Positions 19,584-28,347 of a stretch of 37,272 bases of DNA are shown piece after piece. A model generated the notes under the pieces. That model searched no databases. It had not been told where the DNA came from and saw only the letters and a list, made by a program, of their open reading frames with translations. How positions within the stretch are numbered: position 1 is the stretch's first letter; the number at the start of each line of letters is the position of its first letter. Where the stretch lies: assembly GCF_001074825.1 (NCBI RefSeq), contig NZ_JUPG01000007.1, positions 1 to 37,272 of the forward strand. Reading direction: 5' to 3'. A program made the translations under genes and the position numbers. This stretch comes from Streptococcus pseudopneumoniae (GTDB lineage: Bacteria; Bacillota; Bacilli; Lactobacillales; Streptococcaceae).

Positions 19584-20819
19584 TTATTTATTCTCCCAAC
19601 GTTTGAAAGCAAGAACTGCATTGTGACCACCAAAACCAAAGGTATTTGAAATAGCGTATGGAATTTCTTGCTCCAAGCCTTGTCCATAAACGACATTGGC
19701 TTCGATATAATCTGATACTTCACTTGTTCCGACTGTCATTGGTACAAAGTTATGACGTATGGCTTCGATTGTAACGATAGCTTCTACTGCACCTGCAGCT
19801 CCCAGCAAATGGCCAGTGAATGACTTAGTTGATGACACAGGTACTTCCTTACCAAGAACAGCTACGATAGCACCACTTTCTCCTTTTTCATTAGCAGGAG
19901 TTGAAGTGCCGTGAGCATTGACATAGGCTACTTGCTCTGGAGAAATCTCAGCTTCTTCCAAGGCTAGTTTGATGGCCTTGATGGCTCCCTGACCTTCTGG
20001 ATGTGGAGAAGTCATATGATAGGCATCACAAGTATTACCGTAACCAACCACTTCAGCCAGGATAGTAGCGCCACGTTTTTCGGCGTGTTCAAGACTTTCA
20101 AGAACCAACATCCCAGAACCCTCACCCATGACAAACCCATTGCGGTCCTTATCGAATGGAATAGAAGCACGACTTGGGTCTTCTGTAGTAGAGAGAGCTG
20201 TTAGGGCTTGGAAACCAGCGATAGCAAAAGGTGTGATAGAGGCTTCTGAACCACCTACCAACATAACATCTTGGAAACCAAACTTGATTGAGCGGAAGGC
20301 ATCCCCAATCGCATCATTTGATGAAGCGCAGGCAGTATTGATGGATTTACAAACACCGTTTGCTCCAAAACGCATGGCAACATTTCCTGAAGCCATATTT
20401 GGCAAGGCTTTTGGAAGGGTCAATGGTTTCACACGTTTTGGTCCTTTTTCGTTGAGACGAAGCACTTGATCTTCAATTTCCTTGATTCCACCAATACCAG
20501 AGGCAACGATAACACCAAAACGATCCTTGTCAATAGCCTCTACATCCAGCTTAGCGTGGTTGACAGCTTCTTGGGCTGCATACAAGGCATACAAAGAATA
20601 GTTATCAAAACGGTTGGTATCTTTCTTTACAAAGTATTTATCAAAAGGAAAATCTTGGATTTCTGCTGCATTATGAACATCAAAGTCACTGTGATCAAAT
20701 TTTGTAATTGGACCAATTCCGATTTTTCCAGTTGTCAAACTATTCCAAAATTCTTCTGGTGTATTTCCGATTGGAGATGTCACTCCATAACCTGTTACTA
20801 CTACACGATTTAGTTTCAT
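19584..20819 (-). CDS. fabF: 3-oxoacyl-ACP synthase II
   Basis: FabF condenses malonyl-ACP with acyl-ACP in the elongation cycle. The 411-residue thiolase-fold enzyme has the Cys-His-His triad: C164 in NTACASS, H303 in NAHGTSTP and H337 in TGHLLGAAG. The glycine-rich FGFGGHNA motif is near the C-terminus. GAGG stands before the ATG. It follows fabG by 21 bases. I see no second condensing enzyme of the FabB type, as expected when FabM makes the unsaturated branch. Confidence 0.97.
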   Translation of the reverse strand: MKLNRVVVTGYGVTSPIGNTPEEFWNSLTTGKIGIGPITKFDHSDFDVHNAAEIQDFPFDKYFVKKDTNRFDNYSLYALYAAQEAVNHAKLDVEAIDKDRFGVIVASGIGGIKEIEDQVLRLNEKGPKRVKPLTLPKALPNMASGNVAMRFGANGVCKSINTACASSNDAIGDAFRSIKFGFQDVMLVGGSEASITPFAIAGFQALTALSTTEDPSRASIPFDKDRNGFVMGEGSGMLVLESLEHAEKRGATILAEVVGYGNTCDAYHMTSPHPEGQGAIKAIKLALEEAEISPEQVAYVNAHGTSTPANEKGESGAIVAVLGKEVPVSSTKSFTGHLLGAAGAVEAIVTIEAIRHNFVPMTVGTSEVSDYIEANVVYGQGLEQEIPYAISNTFGFGGHNAVLAFKRWENK

Positions 20820-20840
20820 CTTTTTTACCTCTAGCTTCTG

Positions 20841-21572
20841 CTACATACTGAGGCCACCATCAATGGCAACCACTTGACCAGTTAGATAATCTTGGCCTGC
20901 TAAAAATACTGTTAAATCTGCAACTTGTTCTGCTTGCCCAAATTCTTTCATAGGAATTTGCGCCAACATGGCATCTTTTACCTTGTCTGATAGGACTGCT
21001 GTCATATCGGACTCAATCATTCCAGGTGCGATAGCATTAACCCTGATATTGCGATTGGCCACTTCACGCGCCACAGACTTGGTAAAACCAATCAAACCAG
21101 CCTTAGAAGCAGCATAATTAGCTTGACCGATATTTCCCATCAAACCAACAACACTAGACATATTAATGATAGCACCTTTTCTGGCTTTCATCATCGGTTT
21201 CAAGACTGATTGTGTCATGTTAAAGGCGCCAGTCAGGTTAACCTTGAGCACTTTTTCAAAATCTGCTTCTGTCATCTTGAGCATCAGGGTATCTTGGGTA
21301 ATTCCTGCATTGTTAACCAAAACATCTACTGAACCCAGCTCTGCAATAGCTTGCTCAACCATACGCTTAGCGTCTGCAAAATCAGACACATCACCTGAAA
21401 TAGGAACTACCTTGACACCGTAGTCTGAAAATTCAGCGAGCAATTCTTCTGAGATAGGCCCACGACTGTTTAAGACGATGTTGGCCCCTACTTGAGCAAA
21501 CTTGTGGGCAATGGCAAGACCAATCCCACGACTCGAACCTGTAATAAAGATATTTTTATTTTTTAGTTGCAT
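20841..21572 (-). CDS. fabG: 3-oxoacyl-ACP reductase FabG
   Basis: FabG reduces 3-oxoacyl-ACP with NADPH. The 243-residue short-chain dehydrogenase has the cofactor loop TGSSRGIG (11-18), NNAG (87-90) and the catalytic S140, Y153 and K157. The C-terminal YLTGQVVAIDGGLSM is typical of FabG. GGAG precedes the ATG. It lies between fabD (42-base gap) and fabF. Confidence 0.97.
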   Translation of the reverse strand: MQLKNKNIFITGSSRGIGLAIAHKFAQVGANIVLNSRGPISEELLAEFSDYGVKVVPISGDVSDFADAKRMVEQAIAELGSVDVLVNNAGITQDTLMLKMTEADFEKVLKVNLTGAFNMTQSVLKPMMKARKGAIINMSSVVGLMGNIGQANYAASKAGLIGFTKSVAREVANRNIRVNAIAPGMIESDMTAVLSDKVKDAMLAQIPMKEFGQAEQVADLTVFLAGQDYLTGQVVAIDGGLSM

Positions 21573-21614
21573 TCTTTTCTCCTGTTTCCTCTTGTATTTA
21601 TGGGAGAAGGATTA

Positions 21615-22535
21615 CTAGTTTCCTAGAAGAGCTTCCAAGCTCGCCTGATCTTCAACAGTGGCTAGTTTAGCCCTTTTATCAATTTTTTTCACAAAGCCTG
21701 ACAAAACTTTCCCGGGTCCAATCTCGATAAAGTTGGTTACTCCTGCTTCTTGCATAACTGCAATACTCTCATAGAAACGAACCGGTTCCTTGATCTGACG
21801 CGTCAAGAGTGGAGCAATGTCTTCTTTTTTCATGACCGTAGCTTCTGTATTGCCAACTAGGGGACAAGTAAAATCTGAAAAACTTACTTGAGCTAGAGTT
21901 TCAGCTAGTTTTTGGCTAGCAGGCTCAAGGAGAGCGGTATGAAAGGGACCTGACACCTTGAGAGGAATCAAGCGCTTGGCACCAGCTTCCTGCAAGAGTT
22001 CAACAGCTTTGTCAACCGCAACCAATTCTCCACCAATCACGATTTGTGCAGGTGTGTTATAGTTGGCTGGGGTAACCACTCCAAGTTCAGAAGCTTTTTG
22101 ACAGGCTTCCTCAATGACCTCTACTGGCGTATTGAGAACTGCGACCATCTTGCCAGAACCAGCAGGAGTCGCTTCTTCCATATAGGCTCCACGCTTAGCT
22201 ACCAAGGCAACCGCATCTTCAAACTCCAAGGCGCCGCTGGCTACCAAGGCAGAATATTCTCCAAGGGACAAACCAGCAACCATATCAGGCTGATAGCCCT
22301 TCTCTTGCAATAAACGGTAGATAGCAACTGAAGTCGCTAAAATAGCTGGTTGGGTATAGCGGGTCTGATTGAGTTTTTCTGCTTCTGTATCGATGAGATG
22401 ACGCAAATCATAACCGAGTACCTGACTCGCTTGATCAATCGTTTCTTTGACAATCGGATACTGATCATAAAGATCCCGTCCCATCCCTAGATACTGGGCA
22501 CCTTGACCAGCAAATAAAAAAGCTGTTTTAGTCAT
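21615..22535 (-). CDS. fabD: Malonyl-CoA:ACP transacylase
   Basis: FabD moves malonyl from CoA to ACP. The 306-residue protein has GQGAQ (10-14), the nucleophile S90 in AGLSLGEYSA, R115 and the catalytic H199 in SGPFHTALL. The C-terminal FIEIGPGKVLSGFV is also typical. The nucleophile motif reads GLSLG rather than the more common GHSLG, a known Gram-positive variant. Its start lies inside the end of fabK (eight-base overlap). Confidence 0.97.
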   Translation of the reverse strand: MTKTAFLFAGQGAQYLGMGRDLYDQYPIVKETIDQASQVLGYDLRHLIDTEAEKLNQTRYTQPAILATSVAIYRLLQEKGYQPDMVAGLSLGEYSALVASGALEFEDAVALVAKRGAYMEEATPAGSGKMVAVLNTPVEVIEEACQKASELGVVTPANYNTPAQIVIGGELVAVDKAVELLQEAGAKRLIPLKVSGPFHTALLEPASQKLAETLAQVSFSDFTCPLVGNTEATVMKKEDIAPLLTRQIKEPVRFYESIAVMQEAGVTNFIEIGPGKVLSGFVKKIDKRAKLATVEDQASLEALLGN

Positions 22536-23502
22536 TTCTTACAACTCCTGCCCAACGAGAGGCTTCTTCTTGAATTTTCTTAGCTGCTCCATAGTACAAA
22601 TCTTTTAGGATTTCTTCAGCTGTTTCTTCTTTAGAAACAAGCCCTGCAATTTGACCTGCCATGACTGATCCACCATCCACATCTCCGTGAACAACTGCTT
22701 TGGCTAGGGCACCTGCTCCCATTTGTTCAAAGATTTCTAAATCAGGATTTTCCTGTTTAAAGGCATCTTTCTCAGCTTTTTCAAAATCACGAGTCAACTG
22801 ATTTTTAATAGCACGAACAGCATGTCCAAAGTGTTGAGCTGAAATCGTAGTATCAATATCTCTAGCTTTTAAAATCTTGGCCTTATAATTCGGATGGGCA
22901 TTAGACTCTTTTGCAACGACAAAACGTGTTCCAACCTGAACAGCCTCTGCACCTAGCATAAAGCCAGCGGCAGCACCTTCACCATCTGCAATCCCTCCTG
23001 CAGCAATAACAGGAATAGATACAGCGGCAGCTACCTGGCGCACCAAGGTCATGGTTGTTAATTTACCGATATGCCCCCCAGCTTCCATTCCTTCTGCAAT
23101 AACAGCATCCGCACCGATTTTTTCCATGCGTTTAGCTAGGGCAACACTTGGTACAACAGGAATGACTGTGATCCCAGCTTCATGGAAGCGTTCCATGTAT
23201 TTGCCAGGATTTCCTGCGCCTGTTGTCACTACCTTAACACCTTCCTCGATAACAAGGTCTACAATATCTTCCACAAAGGGAGACAAGAGCATGATGTTGA
23301 CACCAAAAGGTTTATCCGTCAATGATTTGATTTTATCAATATTTGCCTTGACAACTTCTTTCGGGGCATTTCCCCCACCGATAATCCCTAGTCCTCCAGC
23401 CTTGGAAACAGCCCCTGCCAAATCACCATCAGCAACCCAGGCCATTCCTCCTTGGAAAATAGGATAATCAATGTTCAATAATTCTGTAATACGCGTTTTC
23501 AT
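22528..23502 (-). CDS. fabK: FMN-dependent enoyl-ACP reductase FabK
   Basis: FabK reduces trans-2-enoyl-ACP, the last step of each cycle, and replaces FabI in pneumococci and relatives. This explains their natural resistance to FabI inhibitors such as triclosan. The 324-residue TIM-barrel protein is of the nitronate-monooxygenase type, with FQGGMAWVADGDLAGAVS at the start, AEGMEAGGHIG and PVIAAGGIADG for FMN binding, and GAEAVQVGTRF. GGAGG precedes the ATG. It starts the second transcription segment, after the gap behind acpP. A palindrome in that gap may bind FabT. Confidence 0.96.
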   Translation of the reverse strand: MKTRITELLNIDYPIFQGGMAWVADGDLAGAVSKAGGLGIIGGGNAPKEVVKANIDKIKSLTDKPFGVNIMLLSPFVEDIVDLVIEEGVKVVTTGAGNPGKYMERFHEAGITVIPVVPSVALAKRMEKIGADAVIAEGMEAGGHIGKLTTMTLVRQVAAAVSIPVIAAGGIADGEGAAAGFMLGAEAVQVGTRFVVAKESNAHPNYKAKILKARDIDTTISAQHFGHAVRAIKNQLTRDFEKAEKDAFKQENPDLEIFEQMGAGALAKAVVHGDVDGGSVMAGQIAGLVSKEETAEEILKDLYYGAAKKIQEEASRWAGVVRND

Positions 23503-23550
23503 AGTGCCTCCATCATTTCTTGCTTACGTAATAGTTCGATACTGTCATAA

Positions 23551-23563
23551 TTTGAAAATCAAA
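23551..23563. promoter_or_regulatory. Candidate FabT operator ahead of fabK
   Basis: TTTGAAAATCAAA is an inverted repeat (TTTGA and TCAAA around three bases), extended by partly symmetric flanks. FabT is known in streptococci to repress from palindromes of this TTTGA-x(n)-TCAAA type near fabK and fabT. The position, about 50 bases before the fabK ATG, fits. The assignment is by resemblance. Confidence 0.5.
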
Positions 23564-23580
23564 CTATTGCCTAAACAAGA

Positions 23581-23601
23581 GGGAGCGGGTTTCCCTACTC
23601 C
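23581..23601 (-). terminator. Weak hairpin between acpP and fabK
   Basis: On the minus strand, GGAGTAGGG and CCCGCTCC form a short GC-rich stem around AAA, about 20 bases after the acpP stop. It is followed by TCTTGTTT rather than a clean T run. It may attenuate transcription from acpP into fabK. Confidence 0.4.
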
Positions 23602-23618
23602 TTCTATTTGTATTCTGC

Positions 23619-23843
23619 TTATTTTGTTTGCTCTTCAACGTAGGCAACCAAGTCACCAACTGTTTTCAAGTCATCTTCTGCTTCGATTTGGATATCAAAA
23701 GCATCTTCAATTTCTGAAATTACTTGGAACAAGTCCAATGAATCTGCGTCCAAATCATCAAAAGTTGATTCAAGTGTTACTTCTGATGCGTCTTTTCCAA
23801 GTTCTTCAACGATAATTTCTTGTACTTTTTCAAATACTGCCAT
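23619..23843 (-). CDS. acpP: Acyl carrier protein
   Basis: ACP carries the growing acyl chain on a phosphopantetheine arm attached to S35 in DADSLDLFQ. The 74-residue acidic four-helix protein begins [18 protein letters not shown], as expected of an ACP dedicated to fatty-acid synthesis. AAAGGAG precedes the ATG. It lies 58 bases after fabH and more than 100 bases before fabK, with a hairpin and palindrome in the second gap. Acyl-ACP is also the co-repressor of FabT in streptococci. Confidence 0.96.
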   Translation of the reverse strand: MAVFEKVQEIIVEELGKDASEVTLESTFDDLDADSLDLFQVISEIEDAFDIQIEAEDDLKTVGDLVAYVEEQTK

Positions 23844-23901
23844 GATAGGACTCCTTTAAAATAAATAGTTTTTTATAACAATGTGTTCACCACATGATTA
23901 C

Positions 23902-24876
23902 CTAAATTGTAAGAATGAGCGTGCCCCAGGTCAAGCCTCCACCGAAGCCTGATAGCAGAACAGTTTGGCTACCATCTAAACGGATGAGACCTTGTTCTAC
24001 ACACTCTGAAAGTAAAATCGGGATACTGGCTGCACTAGTATTGCCATATTCCATCATATTAGCTGGAAGTTTAGCTCGGTCGACACCGATTTTTCTAGCC
24101 ATTTTATCCAAGATACGGTCATTAGCTTGATGAAGTAGCAGATAATCCAAGTCTGTCGCCTCTATAGGAGACTCATCAATAGTCTGTTTGATAGACTTGG
24201 CTACATCTCGAATGGCAAAATCAAAGACTGCGCGCCCATCCATCTTCAAAAAGGACTCTGCATTTTCTTGATCTGAAAATGGAGAATGCAAGCCTGACTG
24301 TCCATAAGTTAGACACTCACTACGACTTCCATCACTATTGAGACTCTCTGCCAAGAAATGCTCTTGCTCGCTAGCTTCTAGCAAGACACCACCAGCACCA
24401 TCTCCAAACAAGACAGCTGTTGATCGGTCTGACCAATCGACTGCCTTAGAGAGGGTTTCACTACCAATCACCAAGCCTTTTTGAAAGCGACCAGAAGCGA
24501 TAAACTTTTCAGCAGTTGACAAAGCAAATACAAATCCACTGCAAGCAGCTGTTAGGTCAAAAGCAAAAGCTTTTTTTGCACCAATATTAGCTTGGACACG
24601 AGCAGCTGTTGAGGGCATCATCGAATCTGGAGTGATGGTAGCTAGGATGATAAAATCCAACTCTTCTCCTGTGATTCCAGCTTTTGCCATCAGTTTCTTC
24701 GCAACCTCTGTAGCCAAATCACTGGTAGATTCTGTCCTTGAAATATGCCTTTGTCGTATTCCCGTCCGACTTGAAATCCACTCATCATTGGTATCCATAA
24801 TCTGGGCCAAATCATGATTTGTAACCACTTGCTCTGGCACATAATGAGCAACCTGGCTTAGTTTTGCAAAAGCCAT
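23902..24876 (-). CDS. fabH: 3-oxoacyl-ACP synthase III
   Basis: FabH starts fatty-acid synthesis by joining an acyl-CoA primer to malonyl-ACP. The 324-residue protein has the catalytic Cys in [13 protein letters not shown] (about C112), the His in LLHQAND, the Asn in [11 protein letters not shown] and the C-terminal GFGGGLTWG. Its start overlaps the fabT stop by one base, so repressor and first enzyme are coupled. GGAGG precedes the ATG. Confidence 0.97.
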   Translation of the reverse strand: MAFAKLSQVAHYVPEQVVTNHDLAQIMDTNDEWISSRTGIRQRHISRTESTSDLATEVAKKLMAKAGITGEELDFIILATITPDSMMPSTAARVQANIGAKKAFAFDLTAACSGFVFALSTAEKFIASGRFQKGLVIGSETLSKAVDWSDRSTAVLFGDGAGGVLLEASEQEHFLAESLNSDGSRSECLTYGQSGLHSPFSDQENAESFLKMDGRAVFDFAIRDVAKSIKQTIDESPIEATDLDYLLLHQANDRILDKMARKIGVDRAKLPANMMEYGNTSAASIPILLSECVEQGLIRLDGSQTVLLSGFGGGLTWGTLILTI

Positions 24877-25310
24877 TATTTCAAATCCTCCAAAAATTGA
24901 TAAAGTTTCGTCAAACCTTTGCCCATAACCTCAGTTTCTTCCTTGCTCATACCGTCGATAATATTTTCAACCATGGCCTTATGGAAGCGTTTATGAAGTC
25001 TGTGAACCAAGCGACCTTTCTTTGTCAAATGCAGATGTACCACACGACGATCCTGCTCTGAGCGAATGCGTTCAATGTACCCCTTACGTTCGAGATTATT
25101 TAAACTCGTCGTAACAGTCCCAAGAGTCACCATCAACTCTTTCGACACTTGACTTGGCGTCACGTCTGGGAATTTTCCAATTACATCGATTGTATGGACT
25201 TCTTTGATGGAGATATCTTTGAAACGACTACCCCTCAAGCTAACTTCCTCGATGACGAGGACATTGTTAAATATAGATGTTAAATATTCATTAATTCGTT
25301 GGTAGTCCAA
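24876..25310 (-). CDS. fabT: MarR-family repressor of fatty-acid synthesis FabT
   Basis: FabT represses the fab genes and, in streptococci, responds to long-chain acyl-ACP. The 144-residue protein has a winged helix: [25 protein letters not shown] as the recognition region and [22 protein letters not shown] as the wing. Dimer helices lie at both ends. I choose the TTG at 25310, which gives the start [10 protein letters not shown] (initiator Met) and places GGGAGG nine bases upstream. The longer ORF from 25331 would begin inside that ribosome site. The rare start may keep expression low. It is first in fabT-fabH-acpP. Confidence 0.92.
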   Translation of the reverse strand: MDYQRINEYLTSIFNNVLVIEEVSLRGSRFKDISIKEVHTIDVIGKFPDVTPSQVSKELMVTLGTVTTSLNNLERKGYIERIRSEQDRRVVHLHLTKKGRLVHRLHKRFHKAMVENIIDGMSKEETEVMGKGLTKLYQFLEDLK

Positions 25311-25364
25311 TCTCTTTTCCCTCCCTTTCAAAAAACTTTCACAATCAAAACATTTGACAAGAGA

Positions 25365-25393
25365 ATTATATCAAACTTCAAAGAATGGTGCAA
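25365..25393 (-). promoter_or_regulatory. Promoter of fabT-fabH-acpP
   Basis: On the minus strand, TTGCAC (25388-25393) and TATAAT (25365-25370) are 17 bases apart. The -10 is flanked by AGTTTGA upstream and TGTCAAAT downstream, half-sites that resemble the palindrome ahead of fabK. Autorepression by FabT is therefore likely. Confidence 0.65.
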
Positions 25394-25401
25394 GTATTTT
25401 C

Positions 25402-26187
25402 TTATTTTCCAGTAAATTTCGGTCTTCTTCTCTCCGAATGAGCCCGAACTCCTTCTTTGAAATCTTCTGTTTGGGCCAAGGATTCCTGTAGGTTCAGTTC
25501 TAAAGCAGCATAATCTTGCCAATCTTTAAATTGGCTCTCCCATACCAACTTCTTGATGGCTGCATAAGAATTAGCTGACCCGCGTCTCAATTTTTTAAGA
25601 AGCTGTTCTCTCGTTTTTTCAAGTTTATCAGCTTCAGAGACCCGATAAACAAGACCCCACTCCAGAGCTTTTTCTGCGGACAAAGCCTCTCCTGTCATGG
25701 CTAGTTGAGTTGCACGCGTCACACCAATACTTCGACTCAAAAGATGAATTCCTCCTGCATCCGGAGCCAAGCCAACTCCAACAAAAGCTTGGATAAACTT
25801 AGCCTTATCCGTTGCCAGACAGAAATCTGCAGCAACAGCCATATTCGCTGCGGCACCTGCAACAGCACCGTCAACTTCCATTAAAACAGGTTTTCCTATT
25901 TGCTTGATTTTATAAGAAATAGTATTGACTAATTCTGCGATTTTCGTCAATGATGGAATATCATCCTCATCCACTGCCCGCTTCATCTCTACCAAATCTC
26001 CCCCAACTGAGAAAACTTTTCCATTAGCATTAATCAAGATAAAATGCACAACCGGATCCTCCTCTGCCAGAGTCAGCGCTTCTAAAATCTCCTCACACAT
26101 AGGAATATGAAAACCATTCGCGACCTCAGGACGATTCAAGGTAAGGATTGCCAAATCCTCTTCAATCTGATAAATAATGTGTTCCAT
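25402..26187 (-). CDS. fabM: Trans-2-decenoyl-ACP isomerase FabM
   Basis: FabM isomerises trans-2- to cis-3-decenoyl-ACP and so creates the unsaturated branch of membrane lipids. The 261-residue crotonase-fold protein has [19 protein letters not shown] and [19 protein letters not shown] as the oxyanion segments. Its position directly upstream of fabT is the standard streptococcal one and separates it from generic enoyl-CoA hydratases. AAAGGAG precedes the ATG. It has its own promoter. A sequence resembling half a FabT site (TTTGATAACAAA) overlaps the start of transcription. Confidence 0.93.
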   Translation of the reverse strand: MEHIIYQIEEDLAILTLNRPEVANGFHIPMCEEILEALTLAEEDPVVHFILINANGKVFSVGGDLVEMKRAVDEDDIPSLTKIAELVNTISYKIKQIGKPVLMEVDGAVAGAAANMAVAADFCLATDKAKFIQAFVGVGLAPDAGGIHLLSRSIGVTRATQLAMTGEALSAEKALEWGLVYRVSEADKLEKTREQLLKKLRRGSANSYAAIKKLVWESQFKDWQDYAALELNLQESLAQTEDFKEGVRAHSERRRPKFTGK

Positions 26188-26234
26188 CAGGGCTCCTTTT
26201 ATTTTATAAGTCTTTTAAATTGTTTTGTTATCAA

Positions 26235-26263
26235 AGTATAGCTTTTTTAAAACTCGAAAGCAA
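26235..26263 (-). promoter_or_regulatory. Promoter of fabM
   Basis: On the minus strand, TTGCTT (26258-26263) and TATACT (26235-26240) are 17 bases apart, about 50 bases before the ATG. Confidence 0.65.
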
Positions 26264-26337
26264 TAAAAAATCGACTAAAAGTGTCTCAGCCGATTGGAAA
26301 GGCTCGCTTTATCCTAGAAAGCATCTTATTTTCTTCA

Positions 26338-26366
26338 TTGAAAAAAGGCTTTCTTTCTGCTATAAT
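26338..26366 (+). promoter_or_regulatory. Promoter of lysC
   Basis: TTGAAA (26338-26343) and TATAAT (26361-26366) are 17 bases apart, with the ATG 30 bases further on. The leader is too short for a lysine riboswitch. Confidence 0.75.
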
Positions 26367-26395
26367 CGTATAAAATACTTACTTTAGGAGTTCTT

Positions 26396-27760
26396 ATGAA
26401 AGTTGTTAAATTTGGAGGTAGCTCTCTTGCCTCTGCTAGTCAATTAGAAAAAGTTTTAAACATCGTCAAAAGCGATTCAGAGCGTCGTTTTGTCGTCGTT
26501 TCTGCGCCTGGTAAACGCAATGCTGAAGATACTAAGGTTACGGATGCTTTAATTAAATACTATCGCGACTATGTTGCTGGTAACGATATTAGCAAGAGTC
26601 AAAACTGGATTATCGACCGCTATGCTGCTATGGTTAGTGAACTAGGTCTTAAACCAGCTGTGCTAGAAAAAATTTCAAAAAGCATTCGCGCCTTGGCCAC
26701 TCTTCCTATTGAAGAAAATGAATTTCTCTACGATACTTTCCTAGCAGCGGGTGAAAATAACAATGCCAAATTGATTGCTGCCTACTTTAACCAAAATGGT
26801 ATTGATGCACGCTATGTGCACCCTCGAGAAGCTGGTATTGTGGTCACAAGTGAACCTGGTCACGCTCGCATCATTCCATCAAGTTATGACAAGATTGAAG
26901 AATTGACAAATGCAAATGAAGTCCTTGTCATTCCTGGTTTCTTTGGAGTTACTAAGGAAAATCAAATCTGTACCTTCTCACGTGGAGGATCAGACATTAC
27001 AGGTTCTATCATTGCTGCAGGTGTTAAGGCAGACCTCTATGAAAACTTTACAGACGTTGATGGTATCTTTGCAGCCCACCCAGGAATTATCCACCAACCA
27101 CACTCGATTCCTGAGTTGACCTACCGTGAAATGCGCGAGTTGGCCTATGCAGGTTTCTCAGTTCTTCATGACGAAGCCCTTCTTCCTGCCTACCGTGGAA
27201 AAATCCCTCTCGTTATCAAGAATACCAACAACCCTGACCATCCAGGTACTCGTATCGTTCTAAAACATAGTAGTGATGAATTTCCAGTTGTGGGAATTGC
27301 TGGTGACTCAGGCTTTGTCAGCATCAACATGTCGAAATACCTCATGAACCGTGAGGTTGGATTTGGACGCAAGGTTCTTCAAATCCTTGAAGATCTTAAC
27401 ATCGGTTGGGAACATATGCCAACAGGTATCGACGATCTTTCAATCATCCTCCGTTCTCGCGAACTAACTCCTATCAAGGAAGAAGAAATCCTTCGTCAGT
27501 TGGTTCAAAAGGCTGAAGTAGACCATGCAGAAATCGAACACGACCTTTCTATCATTATGATTGTTGGAGAAAAGATGAAGAGCCATATCGGAGTAACTGC
27601 TACTGCAACACGTGCTCTATCTGAAAATAAGATCAACATCCAGATGATGTCTCAAGGTTCTAGTGAAGTATCTATTATGTTTGTTGTCCATAAGGACCAA
27701 GAGAAAGCAGCTATTAAAGCCCTTTACAATGCCTTTTTCGGTGAAAGTAAGGAAGACTAA
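26396..27760 (+). CDS. lysC: Aspartate kinase
   Basis: The enzyme phosphorylates aspartate, the first step toward lysine, threonine, methionine and diaminopimelate for the cell wall. The 454-residue protein begins VVKFGGSSLASASQLEKV, the kinase phosphate loop. It contains TFSRGGSDITGSIIAAGVKA and two C-terminal ACT domains (about 305-450, GVTATATRALSENKINIQMM) for feedback control. It is monofunctional, as no homoserine dehydrogenase domain follows. Two bases separate it from the DUF956 gene. The gene symbol is by family; streptococcal annotations vary. Confidence 0.92.
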   Translation: MKVVKFGGSSLASASQLEKVLNIVKSDSERRFVVVSAPGKRNAEDTKVTDALIKYYRDYVAGNDISKSQNWIIDRYAAMVSELGLKPAVLEKISKSIRALATLPIEENEFLYDTFLAAGENNNAKLIAAYFNQNGIDARYVHPREAGIVVTSEPGHARIIPSSYDKIEELTNANEVLVIPGFFGVTKENQICTFSRGGSDITGSIIAAGVKADLYENFTDVDGIFAAHPGIIHQPHSIPELTYREMRELAYAGFSVLHDEALLPAYRGKIPLVIKNTNNPDHPGTRIVLKHSSDEFPVVGIAGDSGFVSINMSKYLMNREVGFGRKVLQILEDLNIGWEHMPTGIDDLSIILRSRELTPIKEEEILRQLVQKAEVDHAEIEHDLSIIMIVGEKMKSHIGVTATATRALSENKINIQMMSQGSSEVSIMFVVHKDQEKAAIKALYNAFFGESKED

Positions 27761-27762
27761 GC

Positions 27763-28134
27763 ATGGCTCAATCACTTAACAAAACAGTGCTCCTCAATAC
27801 GACAGGAACTTCCTACCTCTCTATAGCTGGGAAAGTTGGAAAATTCCTTGTCGGAGATCAGGCTCTGGAATTTTACCCAGATGTTAATGTCGAACAATTT
27901 ATCCAGATTCCTTGGGACCATATCAACCAGATTGGGGCCAATGTCACTGGTCGCAAAATCAGTCGCCACTTCGAAGTCTTTACAGACAGAGGAAAATTCC
28001 TCTTTGCTTCAAAAGACTCAGGGGCCATTCTCAAAATTGCTCGCGAAAAACTAGGCAATGACAAGGTCGTCAAACTTCCTACCCTAATTCAGACAATTAG
28101 CCAAAAATTTAAAAATCTATTTGCAAAAAAGTAG
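27763..28134 (+). CDS. manO: DUF956 family protein (ManO-like)
   Basis: This 123-residue soluble protein matches the DUF956 family, whose members often sit by mannose-type PTS genes as ManO: LNTTGTSYLSIAGKVGKFLVGDQALEFY at the start, then IPWDHINQIGANV and FEVFTDRGKFLFASKD. The pattern looks like a small beta-barrel of PH-like type, followed by a basic tail. No PTS genes are nearby. Here it follows lysC by two bases, so it is cotranscribed with an amino-acid gene. Its role is not known. The symbol is by family only. The serS promoter begins inside its last codons. Confidence 0.82.
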   Translation: MAQSLNKTVLLNTTGTSYLSIAGKVGKFLVGDQALEFYPDVNVEQFIQIPWDHINQIGANVTGRKISRHFEVFTDRGKFLFASKDSGAILKIAREKLGNDKVVKLPTLIQTISQKFKNLFAKK

Positions 28135-28149
28135 AAACTTTAGTATAAT
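28121..28149 (+). promoter_or_regulatory. Promoter of serS
   Basis: TTGCAA (28121-28126) lies within the 3' end of the DUF956 gene. TATAAT (28144-28149) follows after 17 bases. Confidence 0.75.
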
Positions 28150-28155
28150 CATAGC

Positions 28156-28332
28156 AACGGATAAGTAAGCTATTTTCTTCTTTCAGAAAGTCTGCGGATG
28201 CTGCGAGCAGATAGGAGAGATAGGTGAAATTCTACCGTTAGTAACAATTACATAAACAATCAAGTGCACACCTGTGAAGTTGGATGGAACCGTGGCCCTG
28301 CCACTCCAACGCTTTGTCAGGTGTGCTTTTTT
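28156..28332 (+). promoter_or_regulatory. Serine T-box leader of serS
   Basis: The leader has a long first stem closed by AACGG and CCGTT. A probable specifier UCU lies at 28231-28233 in AAATTCTACC. The T-box core is TGGATGGAACCGTG (about 28281-28294). GTTGGA (28279-28284) pairs with TCCAAC (28305-28310) as antiterminator. GCACACCTG (28266-28274) pairs with CAGGTGTGC (28318-28326) plus T residues as terminator. Uncharged tRNA(Ser) would favour read-through into serS. Confidence 0.92.
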
Positions 28333-28347
28333 CATAAAGGAGTTCTT

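Noticed and set aside
25328..25522. Short minus-strand ORF across the fabM-fabT junction
   Set aside because: It overlaps the fabM 3' end in another frame and the fabT promoter, and has no family features.
26281..26337. Lysine riboswitch before lysC
   Set aside because: The leader from the consensus promoter to the ATG is only about 25 bases, too short for the aptamer.
28264..28347. N-terminal extension of serS from an upstream ATG
   Set aside because: It lies in the T-box terminator. The family start and ribosome site are at 28348.
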